Assembly (NCBI GenBank): GCA_947500585.1
Contig: CANMSN010000011.1
Coordinates: 1 to 64,000, forward strand
Length of the DNA stretch: 64,000 bases
Origin: an uncultured Flavobacteriaceae bacterium
GTDB taxonomy: Bacteria; Bacteroidota; Bacteroidia; Flavobacteriales; Flavobacteriaceae
Direction: 5' to 3'
In this document: piece after piece, positions 55,826 to 64,000 of the stretch
Numbering within the stretch: position 1 is the first letter of the stretch
Layout: every line of letters starts with the position of its first letter
The notes under the pieces: generated by a model
Seen by the model: only the letters and a program-made list of their open reading frames with translations
Databases searched by the model: none
What the model was told of the DNA's origin: nothing
Position numbers and translations under genes: made by a program

Positions 55826-58650
55826 ATTTGAGAAGTTTAAATGATGAAACAAACAAAATAAAAACGATTTGTAAATGGCTTATTTATAGTGTTTTATTAT
55901 GTCCAATATTGTTATTTGGGCAAAAAGAAGTACATCCTAGAATTTATACAACCAACAACAATAAGGAAGCATTTTTAAAAACCATAGAGAAAGTAGCTTG
56001 GAAAAAAGAATTTGTCGAACGCAAAAAAGAAAACCTAGAAAAATATTTAAAACGTTGTGAAGATAACCCTGAATGGCTAGTTTCTAGGTTACAAATGAAT
56101 TGGAAAACTAAGCATAATGAAGTGTATCTTAAAGGAGGAGATTTTGCATACTCTAAAGGAAAAGCACCCGTGCCCACAGTTCGTTTTTCAGGTACTAGAG
56201 ATTGGGCTACAGAATATTTAGCCCCAGAATTAGAAGATATAGAGCCTTATTTTGATGATTCGCGTGGCTATTATTTAGCACACAAAGAAACGAAAAAGAA
56301 AGAATGGGTACACCCATCTAAAGTTGGGCATACCATTGAAGGTATTAATCGCCAGATTATGAGTCTTGTTGAAGATGCTGCCTTTTTATATTGGGTAACG
56401 GGCGATAAGAAGTATGCTGAATTTGCTAAACCTGTTTTTGAAACCTATATCGAAGGCATGTATTATAGAAATGCTCCAATAGATTTAGAGAATGGAAATC
56501 AGCAACGTATTTCTGGGTTGGCAACTTTTGAAGTCATTCACGAAAAAATTCTTTTAAGCCTTGTTACTACTTACGATTTTTTATTCAACTATTTCAAAAA
56601 CGAAAAAATAGACCTTAGTAAAACTGTTGCTGTTTTTCAGAAATGGGGAGATCAAATTATAAAAAATGGCATTCCAGATAATAATTGGAACCTGTTTCAA
56701 GCACGATTTTTAACCTATGTGGCTTTGGTTTTAGAAAGTAACAAAAATTACGAAAATGGTAAAGGGCGAGAATACTTTTTAGAGCACACATTTGATAAAT
56801 CAACCGAAAGACAGTTATCTATAAAAGAATCACTTTTAGTTTATGACCAAGAAACAGCTTTATGGCCAGAATGTGCATCGTATTCTACACACGTAATCAC
56901 GTCGCTACTAGAAATTATTACCTTACTCGATAATTACACAAATAAGAATGAACTTTCTAATTTTAAAATTGTTGAAAAAGCAGCTTTAACATCCTTTCAA
57001 TATTTATTTCCTACTGGTTATATGGTTGGGTTTGGAGATTCAGCTCATAAAATAATGCCTCCAAAAAATTTCGAGCTTCTAGTTGCTAATTATAAGAAGT
57101 ATAACCAAAAAGAAAAAGAACTTTTGTTTTCTGGTTTGCTTAATATGATGTTAGATAAAAAAGAATATACAAGAAAAGTAAATAATCTTTTCGAATTATT
57201 TTTTTATGTTAATCATTTAAAAAAGAATGAAATAAATGATAAAGAGATTGATTTAGAAAACCTAACAACGCCTACTTTTTATGCTTCAAATGTGAGTATG
57301 TTTAATCAACGATTGGGTGAGGGAGATGATGCTGTGATGGTTTCTACTGTTGGTTCTTACGGAAATCATTCACATGTTAATGGTATATCTATAGAATTAT
57401 TTGCTAATAACTATGTTTTAGGCCCAGATATGGGTAAAGGGTCTAGTTATTGGCATCCAGACCATCGGCAATATTATTCAAGATTTCCTGCTCATAATAC
57501 GGTTGTAGTAGATGGTAAGTCTGATTATGATGCCATGCGTGGATATCATCCGTTTGAATTAGATAATTATTTTCCAGAATTAGGTAAAGCATCAATTTTT
57601 GATAAAATTACGTTTTCAAAAGTGTCTTTTTTTGAACCAAAGACTAAATCTAATCAACAGCGATTTACTGCTATTATTAAATCGAATACCAATAAAGGTT
57701 ATGTTGTTGATGTATTTAGATCTGAGAAGCAACAATATGGAAATCAAAGACATGACTATTTTTATCATAATTTAGGGCAATCACTTCAAATATTTCAGAA
57801 TGATGATGAGCTAAAATTATTGGAGACAGATGATTTTGGATCAAGTCAAGGTGATTTAAAAGCATATGATTACTTAACCGATAAAACCAAAATTAAAACT
57901 TCAGAAGACGTTCAAGCACTATTTAAAATAGAGAGCAATGGCGAACCAAATAGCTTGATGAAAATTTGGGTAAAAGGGAGCCTAAATCAAAGCATATATT
58001 CTGTAAAAGCACCAAAATCGAATGCTATTTCTGAAGGAACGGCACCAAAAGAAATAGTAGATAACCCCATGGCTACTCTAATTCTAAAAAGAGAGGAAAC
58101 TGCTTGGGAAAATCCATTTGCTCTGGTGTTTAATCCGTTTATTGAAGGTGGTGAAAACCCAATTCTAAATGTTTCGTATTCAACATTAAAAGATAACCCA
58201 AATACACAAGTTATTGATGTTTTATTAATTGATAATACTACGGTTGATACTATGGTTTTGAACGCATCTGAAAATGAAGATGTTAGACATAATAATTTTT
58301 ATCAAAAAGGATTAGTGTCAATGACACGCCAGTCTAAAGATAAGAGCCATATTGATTTCTTGTTTCTCTCAGGCATGTATAAATATGAAAATAGTGGTTG
58401 GGGAATTATTGCATCTGGAGCACCCATAAACATATCTTTTGAGATTTTAAAAGATGGTTACCAATTTCAAAATAATAAACCGGCTCTTATAAGAATACCA
58501 TTTTTTAATGATATGAAATCGGCAGAATTAAGACTATATGATGGTAATAAATTAATTGAAACACGACAAACCGTAATGAGTCGATCTAACACACAAATAG
58601 AGTTCAGGCTATCAAAAGCGTATGAAAAGGCAGAAGTTGTTTTCAAGTAA
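55822..58650 (+). CDS. Heparinase II/III-like polysaccharide lyase candidate (large)
   Basis: 942 residues, signal peptide with a long n-region (to about residue 34, LLFGQ). An (alpha/alpha) toroid (about 60-470; HTIEGINRQIMSLVEDAAFL; RISGLATFEVIHEKILLSLV; WPECASYSTHVITSLLEI) precedes a beta-sandwich of the heparinase II/III type, beginning STVGSYGNHSHVNGISIELF. The usual HAHxD motif is HSHVN (His516, His518, Asn520), followed by VLGPDMGKGSSYWHPDH and RFPAHNTVVVDGK. It probably cleaves a uronic acid-containing polymer by beta-elimination, consistent with GH88 in the operon. CAZy family is uncertain; similarity to ulvan-lyase-type proteins (such as PL40) should be tested. Confidence 0.78.
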   Translation: MNLRSLNDETNKIKTICKWLIYSVLLCPILLFGQKEVHPRIYTTNNNKEAFLKTIEKVAWKKEFVERKKENLEKYLKRCEDNPEWLVSRLQMNWKTKHNEVYLKGGDFAYSKGKAPVPTVRFSGTRDWATEYLAPELEDIEPYFDDSRGYYLAHKETKKKEWVHPSKVGHTIEGINRQIMSLVEDAAFLYWVTGDKKYAEFAKPVFETYIEGMYYRNAPIDLENGNQQRISGLATFEVIHEKILLSLVTTYDFLFNYFKNEKIDLSKTVAVFQKWGDQIIKNGIPDNNWNLFQARFLTYVALVLESNKNYENGKGREYFLEHTFDKSTERQLSIKESLLVYDQETALWPECASYSTHVITSLLEIITLLDNYTNKNELSNFKIVEKAALTSFQYLFPTGYMVGFGDSAHKIMPPKNFELLVANYKKYNQKEKELLFSGLLNMMLDKKEYTRKVNNLFELFFYVNHLKKNEINDKEIDLENLTTPTFYASNVSMFNQRLGEGDDAVMVSTVGSYGNHSHVNGISIELFANNYVLGPDMGKGSSYWHPDHRQYYSRFPAHNTVVVDGKSDYDAMRGYHPFELDNYFPELGKASIFDKITFSKVSFFEPKTKSNQQRFTAIIKSNTNKGYVVDVFRSEKQQYGNQRHDYFYHNLGQSLQIFQNDDELKLLETDDFGSSQGDLKAYDYLTDKTKIKTSEDVQALFKIESNGEPNSLMKIWVKGSLNQSIYSVKAPKSNAISEGTAPKEIVDNPMATLILKREETAWENPFALVFNPFIEGGENPILNVSYSTLKDNPNTQVIDVLLIDNTTVDTMVLNASENEDVRHNNFYQKGLVSMTRQSKDKSHIDFLFLSGMYKYENSGWGIIASGAPINISFEILKDGYQFQNNKPALIRIPFFNDMKSAELRLYDGNKLIETRQTVMSRSNTQIEFRLSKAYEKAEVVFK

Positions 58651-58718
58651 TTTATGAGAAATCGATTTGGAAATAAAAGAATAGTAAAACAAAAGAAAAT
58701 CAACATAAATAGTTAATA

Positions 58719-60701
58719 ATGAAAATGTTAAATAGATTGATTCTAATGGTATTGGTAGCCGTTTTAAATATTAATACCAGTTTGTCTCAAAATATTACAG
58801 AAGTAAAAAAACTTTCTGATGATGAACGTATGGCGTGGTGGCGAGATTCTAAATTTGGGATGTTTATACATTGGGGTGTATATGCTATACCTGGCGGAGA
58901 AAGAGATGGTAAAATTTGTGGCGGTGGCGCAGAATGGATTATGGATAAATTGGATTATACTATTGAGGAATACGAAAAGTTTCCAGCTATGTTTAATCCT
59001 GTAAAATTTAATGCAGATGAATGGGTTTCTATGGCCAAAGATGCTGGTATAAAATATATTGTTATAACCTCAAAGCATCATGATGGTTTTGGTTTATGGG
59101 ATTCTAAAGTATCAGATTATGACATTATGGATTCATCACCATTTAAAAGGGATATAATAAAAGAATTATCTGAAGCTTGTAAAAGGCAAGGGATTATATT
59201 TTGTTTTTACCATTCTATTGTAGATTGGCACCATCCTCAGGCTCAAGGAAATTTATTTCCTAATTACAACGCTGGTCAGAAAGATCAAACAATAGTCAAT
59301 CCTGACTTTCCAAAATATTATGAAAATTATTTAAAACCTCAAGTAAAAGAGCTTTTAACGAACTACGGAGATATTGGAGTGGTTTGGTTTGATGGTGATT
59401 GGATTGCCGATTATACTACAGAAATGGGTAAAGAATTTTATAATTTTATTCGAGAAATTCAACCCAATACAATTATTAATAATCGAGTGGACAAAGGGCG
59501 AAACGGTATGGAAGGAATGAATACTGAAGGTAATTTTGCAGGTGATTTTGGTACTCCAGAACAAGAAATACCAGCAACAGGAATTGATTCTGATTGGGAA
59601 TCGTGTATGACGATGAATGGGTCTTGGGGATATAAACCATCAGATAAAAATTGGAAGAGCAGTGAAAAGCTTATTCAGAATTTAATTGATATCGTTTCAA
59701 AAGGAGGCAATTTTTTATTAAACATAGGGCCAGATGGTTTAGGTCAGTTTCCACCTGAAAGTGTAGAGCGTTTAAAAGCTATAGGTGTTTGGACCAGAGA
59801 AAATGCAGAATCTATTTATGGAGCATCTGCAAGCCCTTACGAAAGGCCAGAATGGGGTCGTTATACTGCAAAAGATGGATTTTTATACGCACATGTTTTT
59901 AATTGGCCAAAAGATGGTAAATTAGTAATAAATAGAGCTATTAAACCAAGACAAGCAACATTACTTACGAGCCCTTATCAGAAATTAAAAACAAATTTAG
60001 TAGATGGTAATTTAACCATTCATGTGCCAGAAAAAGCCCCTAATGATATTGCAACGGTAATAAAAATACAATTAATACCTAATGAGGATTGGGCAAACTT
60101 AAAAAGATACAAAAAATTAAATAAAGAATTGAAAGCACCATCTAAAAAAGAAAACCGAGTGGTATTTATGGGTAACTCCATTACTCAAAAATGGGTGGAA
60201 TTCAATCCAGATTTTTTCAAAGAAAATAATTATATAGGAAGAGGTATAGGTGGTCAAACCACACCACAGATGTTATTAAGGTTTAGGCAGGATGTTATCA
60301 ATTTAAGTCCGAAAGCAGTTGTAATACATGCAGGAACCAATGATATTGCAGGCAATAGAGGCCCAATGACAATTGAGCAAATTGCTAATAATATTTTTAC
60401 AATGGCAGAATTGGCGAAAGCACATAATATAGAAGTGATACTGGCTTCAGTACTTCCTGCAAGTAGTTATTCCTGGAGTCCATCTATAGAACCTACAGAA
60501 AAAATACTAAAACTTAATAGCCTAATTAAAGCCTACGCCAAAAAAAATAACATGGTTTATTTAGATTATTATTCAGCCATGGTTAATGAGAACGGAGGGC
60601 TTAAAAAAGAACTAGGAAGAGACACCGTACATCCTAATATAAAAGGTTATGAGGTTATGGAACCATTGGTAAAAGAAGCTATCAAAAAAGCGTTAAAGTA
60701 G
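58719..60701 (+). CDS. GH29 fucosidase fused to SGNH/GDSL esterase
   Basis: 660 residues, signal peptide (to about residue 23). GH29 domain, residues 30-450: RDSKFGMFIHWGVYAIPG, SKHHDGFGLWDSKVSDYD, nucleophile Asp225 in VVWFDGDW, acid/base candidates Glu281 and Glu283 in TPEQEIP, SKGGNFLLNIGPDGLGQFPP. From about 475 an SGNH hydrolase: VVFMGNSITQKW (Ser487), GIGGQTTPQML, VIHAGTNDIAG and DTVHPNIKGYEV (Asp635, His638), so all four blocks are intact. One protein could deacetylate and then remove an acetylated deoxysugar. It lies between the two heparinase-like genes. Confidence 0.9.
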   Translation: MKMLNRLILMVLVAVLNINTSLSQNITEVKKLSDDERMAWWRDSKFGMFIHWGVYAIPGGERDGKICGGGAEWIMDKLDYTIEEYEKFPAMFNPVKFNADEWVSMAKDAGIKYIVITSKHHDGFGLWDSKVSDYDIMDSSPFKRDIIKELSEACKRQGIIFCFYHSIVDWHHPQAQGNLFPNYNAGQKDQTIVNPDFPKYYENYLKPQVKELLTNYGDIGVVWFDGDWIADYTTEMGKEFYNFIREIQPNTIINNRVDKGRNGMEGMNTEGNFAGDFGTPEQEIPATGIDSDWESCMTMNGSWGYKPSDKNWKSSEKLIQNLIDIVSKGGNFLLNIGPDGLGQFPPESVERLKAIGVWTRENAESIYGASASPYERPEWGRYTAKDGFLYAHVFNWPKDGKLVINRAIKPRQATLLTSPYQKLKTNLVDGNLTIHVPEKAPNDIATVIKIQLIPNEDWANLKRYKKLNKELKAPSKKENRVVFMGNSITQKWVEFNPDFFKENNYIGRGIGGQTTPQMLLRFRQDVINLSPKAVVIHAGTNDIAGNRGPMTIEQIANNIFTMAELAKAHNIEVILASVLPASSYSWSPSIEPTEKILKLNSLIKAYAKKNNMVYLDYYSAMVNENGGLKKELGRDTVHPNIKGYEVMEPLVKEAIKKALK

Positions 60702-60719
60702 AAGAAAGCTATAATATGG

Positions 60720-60750
60720 ACATAGTTTATTAAAAATGAACTATGTTTTA
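60720..60750 (+). terminator. Weak hairpin after the GH29-SGNH gene
   Basis: ACATAGTT (60720-60727) pairs with AACTATGT (60739-60746), followed by TTTATA. An 8-bp A/T-rich stem with 11-base loop; perhaps partial termination inside the operon. A second dyad ATTGTT-GT-AACAAT (60778-60791) lies in the same 140-bp gap, which may contain an internal promoter. Confidence 0.35.
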
Positions 60751-60841
60751 TACCAAATACAAAAAAATAAAAATAACATTGTTGTAACAATTTTTGTTGT
60801 CCTCAATGTTTTTTTATGGCTAAATTATTTATAATAATTAT

Positions 60842-63145
60842 ATGAAAACAAAATTTTTATTTATAGCATTTTGCTTAGCTATAATAACGTCCTATGCTCA
60901 ACAAAGAAATTATCTTTTATATACCGATGAAAATATTGAGCGATTAAAAGAACACATTAAAAGTAACGAGCTTATAAAAAAACAATGGGATGAGCAGTAC
61001 AAGAAGGCTAAAAGCTTGCTTAAAAAAGATAAACTGAGGTCATCTGACGGCCTTCTTTTGGGTTTGGTGTTTAGGATGACTGGTGAGGAAAAATTTGCAA
61101 GCAAAATAAAAGATATTCTTCTCGATTATACATCTAAAAAAACTTGGGAAGGTAAAGCATTACTTGGCAGGAATCCGCCATGGAAAGCTGGATTAGGGAC
61201 TTCACATACGAGTTATGATATAGCTGTGGGTTTCGATTGTATTTATAATTATTTAACAGAAGAAGAAAAACAACAAATTGCTAAAGCGATTGTGAAAATA
61301 GGAATTAACCCGGCAAGAGAAGATTGGTTAAACCCAGAAACTAGTTATCACACCTTTGATACTATGGGACACAATTGGTGGAGTGCCTGTGTTTACATGG
61401 CAGGTTTTGCATCTTTAGCTGTGAGAGATGAAATACCTGAAGCGGCAAAATGGGCTAAAGATATAGAAGAATTAGCAGTTGAATGGATGAATTTCTCGGG
61501 AAGTATTCTACAAAATAAACCACCTACTTTTGATAAAGATGGTGGTTTTTATGAAAGTATTAATTATGCGTCTTATGCTACGTCACAATACTTATTGTTT
61601 TTAAGTGCTTATAGCAATGTATGGCCAAATGTTTCCATATATAAATCGCCAATTTTAGATAAGATAGGTGACTTTTTTATCAACACAACCTATTATGTTA
61701 AAGGTGAAAGTGACCTTGCAGTAAACTTTGGCGATTCAAATATAAAAGCCAATGGCGGAAATATATTGATGCTACTTTGGAATTTGGGATATCAAAACGA
61801 AGCGTATGCATGGTACATCAATCATTTAAGTAAAAACGATTTAAAGAACTTAAAATCACCTGTAACTTTAGCATTATATCCTAATCTACCTTCTATCGAT
61901 TCTGGCTATTTACCCAATATGCCTAAATCACATATTTATCAAGATATGGGTTGGGCAACCATGCGTAATTCATGGGATGATGATGCCACTATGTTGGCAG
62001 TAAAATCTGGGTTTTCTTGGAATCACGCACATGCCGATGTAGGCTCTTACATTTTATTTCATAAGGGAAAAAATTTAATAATAGATTCAGGAAATGCGAG
62101 TTATTTAAATTCATTATATACCGAATACTATTGCCAAAGTGAGGCGCACAATGTCATCTTTTTTAATGGAAAAGCCCAAAACAGAAATGACCCATATTTT
62201 GGAGTTGTTAATTCGGGGTCTTTACACAATATGGTTGAGGGAGAAGGTTTTAAATATTTATTAGCTAACGCAACAGGACCCTATTCACAAATTTTGGCTC
62301 GTAATTACCGAAATTTTATTTGGGTAGGCGATGTTATTTTAGTTATTGATGATTTGTTGGCGCACGAACCCGGACAATTTGAATGGCTTCTGCATTACAA
62401 TGGAGCGTCTGAACTAAAGGGAGGTATAGATCTTTCTATTAAGGAAGGAGATGCTAAAGTTTTGGTACGTCCGCTTTACCCAGAAACGTTTCCACCTGGA
62501 GGTGAACGTCCTCATGATTTTCCTGAACACATGCGATTAACGGAAAGGATAGGGTATGAAGACCATCATCCAGAAATTAAAAAACCATATTGGTCTATCA
62601 GTCATTTTGAAGAAACTGTCAGAACTAAGTTTATTTCAGCAATAATTTTAGAAACCGAAGAAAATAAAAATAAGTTACCAGTTATTGAACGTTTTGACGG
62701 AAAAAACTTTTTAGGAGTTTCTATTACTCAAAACGGAGAAACTACTCAAGTTTATTTTAATCTGTTAGCAGATGGTAGATTGAAACACCGTAACAGTGCT
62801 ATAACTATGAATGGATGGGAAACAGATGCTTACTTAACGGTTTTAAAGTTTAAAGAAAATGCTGATACTTCAAAACATGAAAATATAGAAGAGTTTTTTA
62901 TAGGTCATGGTAGTTATTTACGTCGCGATGAGCAAGTTTTAATACATGCATTATCAAAATATACCGCTTTGGTAGAAAATTTTGCTATTAACCCTAGTGT
63001 TGTTTTTCAAGGGCAGGATAATGCAGATATAAGCCTTCATCTTTTAAAGGAATCAACTAGCATAAAATTGAATGGGATGCTTAAAAACGGTAATTATAAT
63101 GCTGAGAAAAAGTTAATTCAATTAAAAATTAGAGGTAATGAATAG
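60842..63145 (+). CDS. Heparinase II/III-like polysaccharide lyase candidate
   Basis: 767 residues, signal peptide ending near SYAQQ. The (alpha/alpha) toroid (about 30-350) has TSHTSYDIAVGFDCIYNYLT, YHTFDTMGHNWWSACVYMAG and FDKDGGFYESINYASYATSQ; the C-terminal beta-sandwich carries the heparinase II/III motif SWNHAHADVGSYILFHKG (His395, His397, Asp399), IIDSGNASYLNSLYTEYY and SEAHNVIFFNGKAQ. The Tyr and His needed for beta-elimination are plausible in NHWW and GFYESINY. It is unlike the first heparinase-like protein in length and motif, so the two probably act on different linkages or chain lengths. Confidence 0.82.
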   Translation: MKTKFLFIAFCLAIITSYAQQRNYLLYTDENIERLKEHIKSNELIKKQWDEQYKKAKSLLKKDKLRSSDGLLLGLVFRMTGEEKFASKIKDILLDYTSKKTWEGKALLGRNPPWKAGLGTSHTSYDIAVGFDCIYNYLTEEEKQQIAKAIVKIGINPAREDWLNPETSYHTFDTMGHNWWSACVYMAGFASLAVRDEIPEAAKWAKDIEELAVEWMNFSGSILQNKPPTFDKDGGFYESINYASYATSQYLLFLSAYSNVWPNVSIYKSPILDKIGDFFINTTYYVKGESDLAVNFGDSNIKANGGNILMLLWNLGYQNEAYAWYINHLSKNDLKNLKSPVTLALYPNLPSIDSGYLPNMPKSHIYQDMGWATMRNSWDDDATMLAVKSGFSWNHAHADVGSYILFHKGKNLIIDSGNASYLNSLYTEYYCQSEAHNVIFFNGKAQNRNDPYFGVVNSGSLHNMVEGEGFKYLLANATGPYSQILARNYRNFIWVGDVILVIDDLLAHEPGQFEWLLHYNGASELKGGIDLSIKEGDAKVLVRPLYPETFPPGGERPHDFPEHMRLTERIGYEDHHPEIKKPYWSISHFEETVRTKFISAIILETEENKNKLPVIERFDGKNFLGVSITQNGETTQVYFNLLADGRLKHRNSAITMNGWETDAYLTVLKFKENADTSKHENIEEFFIGHGSYLRRDEQVLIHALSKYTALVENFAINPSVVFQGQDNADISLHLLKESTSIKLNGMLKNGNYNAEKKLIQLKIRGNE

Positions 63146-63172
63146 TTATAATTAATAAATAATAAATAAAGT

Positions 63173-63997
63173 ATGAATAGTATATCATTTCGCTCAGTAG
63201 TAATTGTATTAATATCCACATTAATACTTTCTTGTTCAAAGACAAAAAAAGACCCTTTGTCGAATGATGGTTTTGTTGATATTTTTAATGGTAAAAATTG
63301 GGACGGTTGGTATCTTAAATTAAGAAATGGAGATGTGGAAATGGCTAAAAAGGTTTATGTTATTGAAGACGAAATGGTGCATGTATTTAAAGATATGCCA
63401 GACAGCCTAAACCTAGATACGGGAGAGAATGGCACACATGGTCTTTTTTATACCAATAAAAAGTATAGTAAATATATCCTACGGTTTGAATATAAATGGG
63501 GTAATAAAATAACAAATAATTTTAAACGATGGCAATATGATGCGGGTTGTTATTATCATGTCTATGACGATAAAATTTGGCCAAAAGGTATAGAGTACCA
63601 AGTACGATATAATCACATTGAAAACAAAAATTATACAGGTGATTTTGTAACAGGTGGTACTTCATTAAATTGGTATACAGCAAAAGATAGTACGACGTTT
63701 CTTTTACCAAAACATGGAGGAATCGATGTGGGGCAAAAGCCAGAAAAAATACTTGAGTGTCTTTCTAATGTTGAATACAACGCGCTAAATGATAAATGGA
63801 ATAAATGTGAAGTAATTGTGATGGGAGATAAATATACCATTCATAAACTAAATGGTACAATAGTAAACATGGGAACCGATTTATCTCATAGCGAAGGAAT
63901 AATTGGTTTCCAATCTGAAACCGCTGAAATTTATTATAGAAATATTAGAATTAAAGAATTTGATGAAGTTATTCCAATGAAAGAGTTTATTAAATAA
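63173..63997 (+). CDS. DUF1080 (3-keto-disaccharide hydrolase-like) lipoprotein
   Basis: 274 residues, lipoprotein signal (STLILSCSKT, Cys about 21). A concanavalin-like LamG fold typical of DUF1080: DIFNGKNWDGWYLKL, LRFEYKWG, the central WPKGIEYQVRYN and the end IIGFQSETAEIYYRNIRIKE. Family members bind or cleave (3-keto-)glycosides or act as carbohydrate-binding lectins. It is the last gene in the window, 28 bp after the second heparinase-like gene; the operon probably continues to the right. Confidence 0.85.
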   Translation: MNSISFRSVVIVLISTLILSCSKTKKDPLSNDGFVDIFNGKNWDGWYLKLRNGDVEMAKKVYVIEDEMVHVFKDMPDSLNLDTGENGTHGLFYTNKKYSKYILRFEYKWGNKITNNFKRWQYDAGCYYHVYDDKIWPKGIEYQVRYNHIENKNYTGDFVTGGTSLNWYTAKDSTTFLLPKHGGIDVGQKPEKILECLSNVEYNALNDKWNKCEVIVMGDKYTIHKLNGTIVNMGTDLSHSEGIIGFQSETAEIYYRNIRIKEFDEVIPMKEFIK

Positions 63998-64000
63998 TAT

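Overview
The window is low-GC, gene-dense chromosomal DNA from a member of the Bacteroidota, almost certainly a (probably marine) Flavobacteriaceae. Evidence: a SusC/SusD pair with a one-protein hybrid two-component regulator, long Bacteroidota-type signal peptidase I, DUF6090, DUF5683 and WbqC proteins, the TAnnTTTG promoter signature, few Shine-Dalgarno sites and typical flavobacterial intergenic hairpin repeats. No rRNA, CRISPR array, transposase or phage gene was seen; one tRNA (Pro, UGG) is present.

Layout. (1) 1-4431: tail of a deoxysugar catabolic operon (C-terminal part of a bifunctional aldolase/short-chain dehydrogenase, FucP-like transporter, FMN-dependent lactate dehydrogenase, double-domain class II aldolase), consistent with L-rhamnose or L-fucose use. 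(2) 4533-5397: three tandem cold-shock genes, each with its own terminator. (3) 5495-23745: core genes: DUF721, recF, TPR protein, ribH, two small membrane proteins, mutL, two rhomboids, EEP phosphatase-like protein, WbqC, lepB, dapB, DUF5683, parB, parA, M16 peptidase. A DUF6090 gene with a structured repeat behind it sits between DUF721 and recF. (4) 23815-28621: a TonB-type outer membrane receptor preceded by two paralogous membrane-anchored AraC regulators. (5) 28644-35827: methylmalonyl-CoA mutase large and small subunits, a lipoprotein, an FtsB/DivIC-like protein and uridine kinase. A lipoprotein gene of opposite strand has been inserted between the two mutase genes and is flanked by two gap-free 296-bp direct repeats (about 96% identical in the coding part) that leave a truncated second copy of the mutase 5' end. 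(6) 36025-36099: tRNA-Pro. (7) 36597 to beyond the right edge: a polysaccharide utilization locus (PUL).

The PUL has a hybrid two-component sensor (36597-40781), a SusD/SusC pair on the minus strand, and a divergent plus-strand operon of at least eleven genes: GH88 unsaturated uronyl hydrolase, a secreted nucleoside-hydrolase-like protein, GH29 fucosidase-family enzyme, clan-F (GH43-like) propeller enzyme, sugar:H+ symporter, esterase, GH97, two heparinase II/III-like lyase candidates, a GH29-SGNH esterase fusion and a DUF1080 lipoprotein. Together these fit the depolymerisation by beta-elimination, deacetylation and debranching of an uronate-containing, probably O-acetylated and deoxysugar-decorated glycan. 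No sulfatase is present in the part seen, which is unusual for a marine algal sulfated-glycan locus.

The most notable non-coding signals are a pair of almost identical 30-bp elements (28 of 30 positions) in inverted orientation in the SusC/GH88 divergent intergenic region, each 80-100 bp from the start it faces, and the two cassette-like insertions (DUF6090 gene plus repeat; lipoprotein gene between direct repeats) in otherwise conserved operons.
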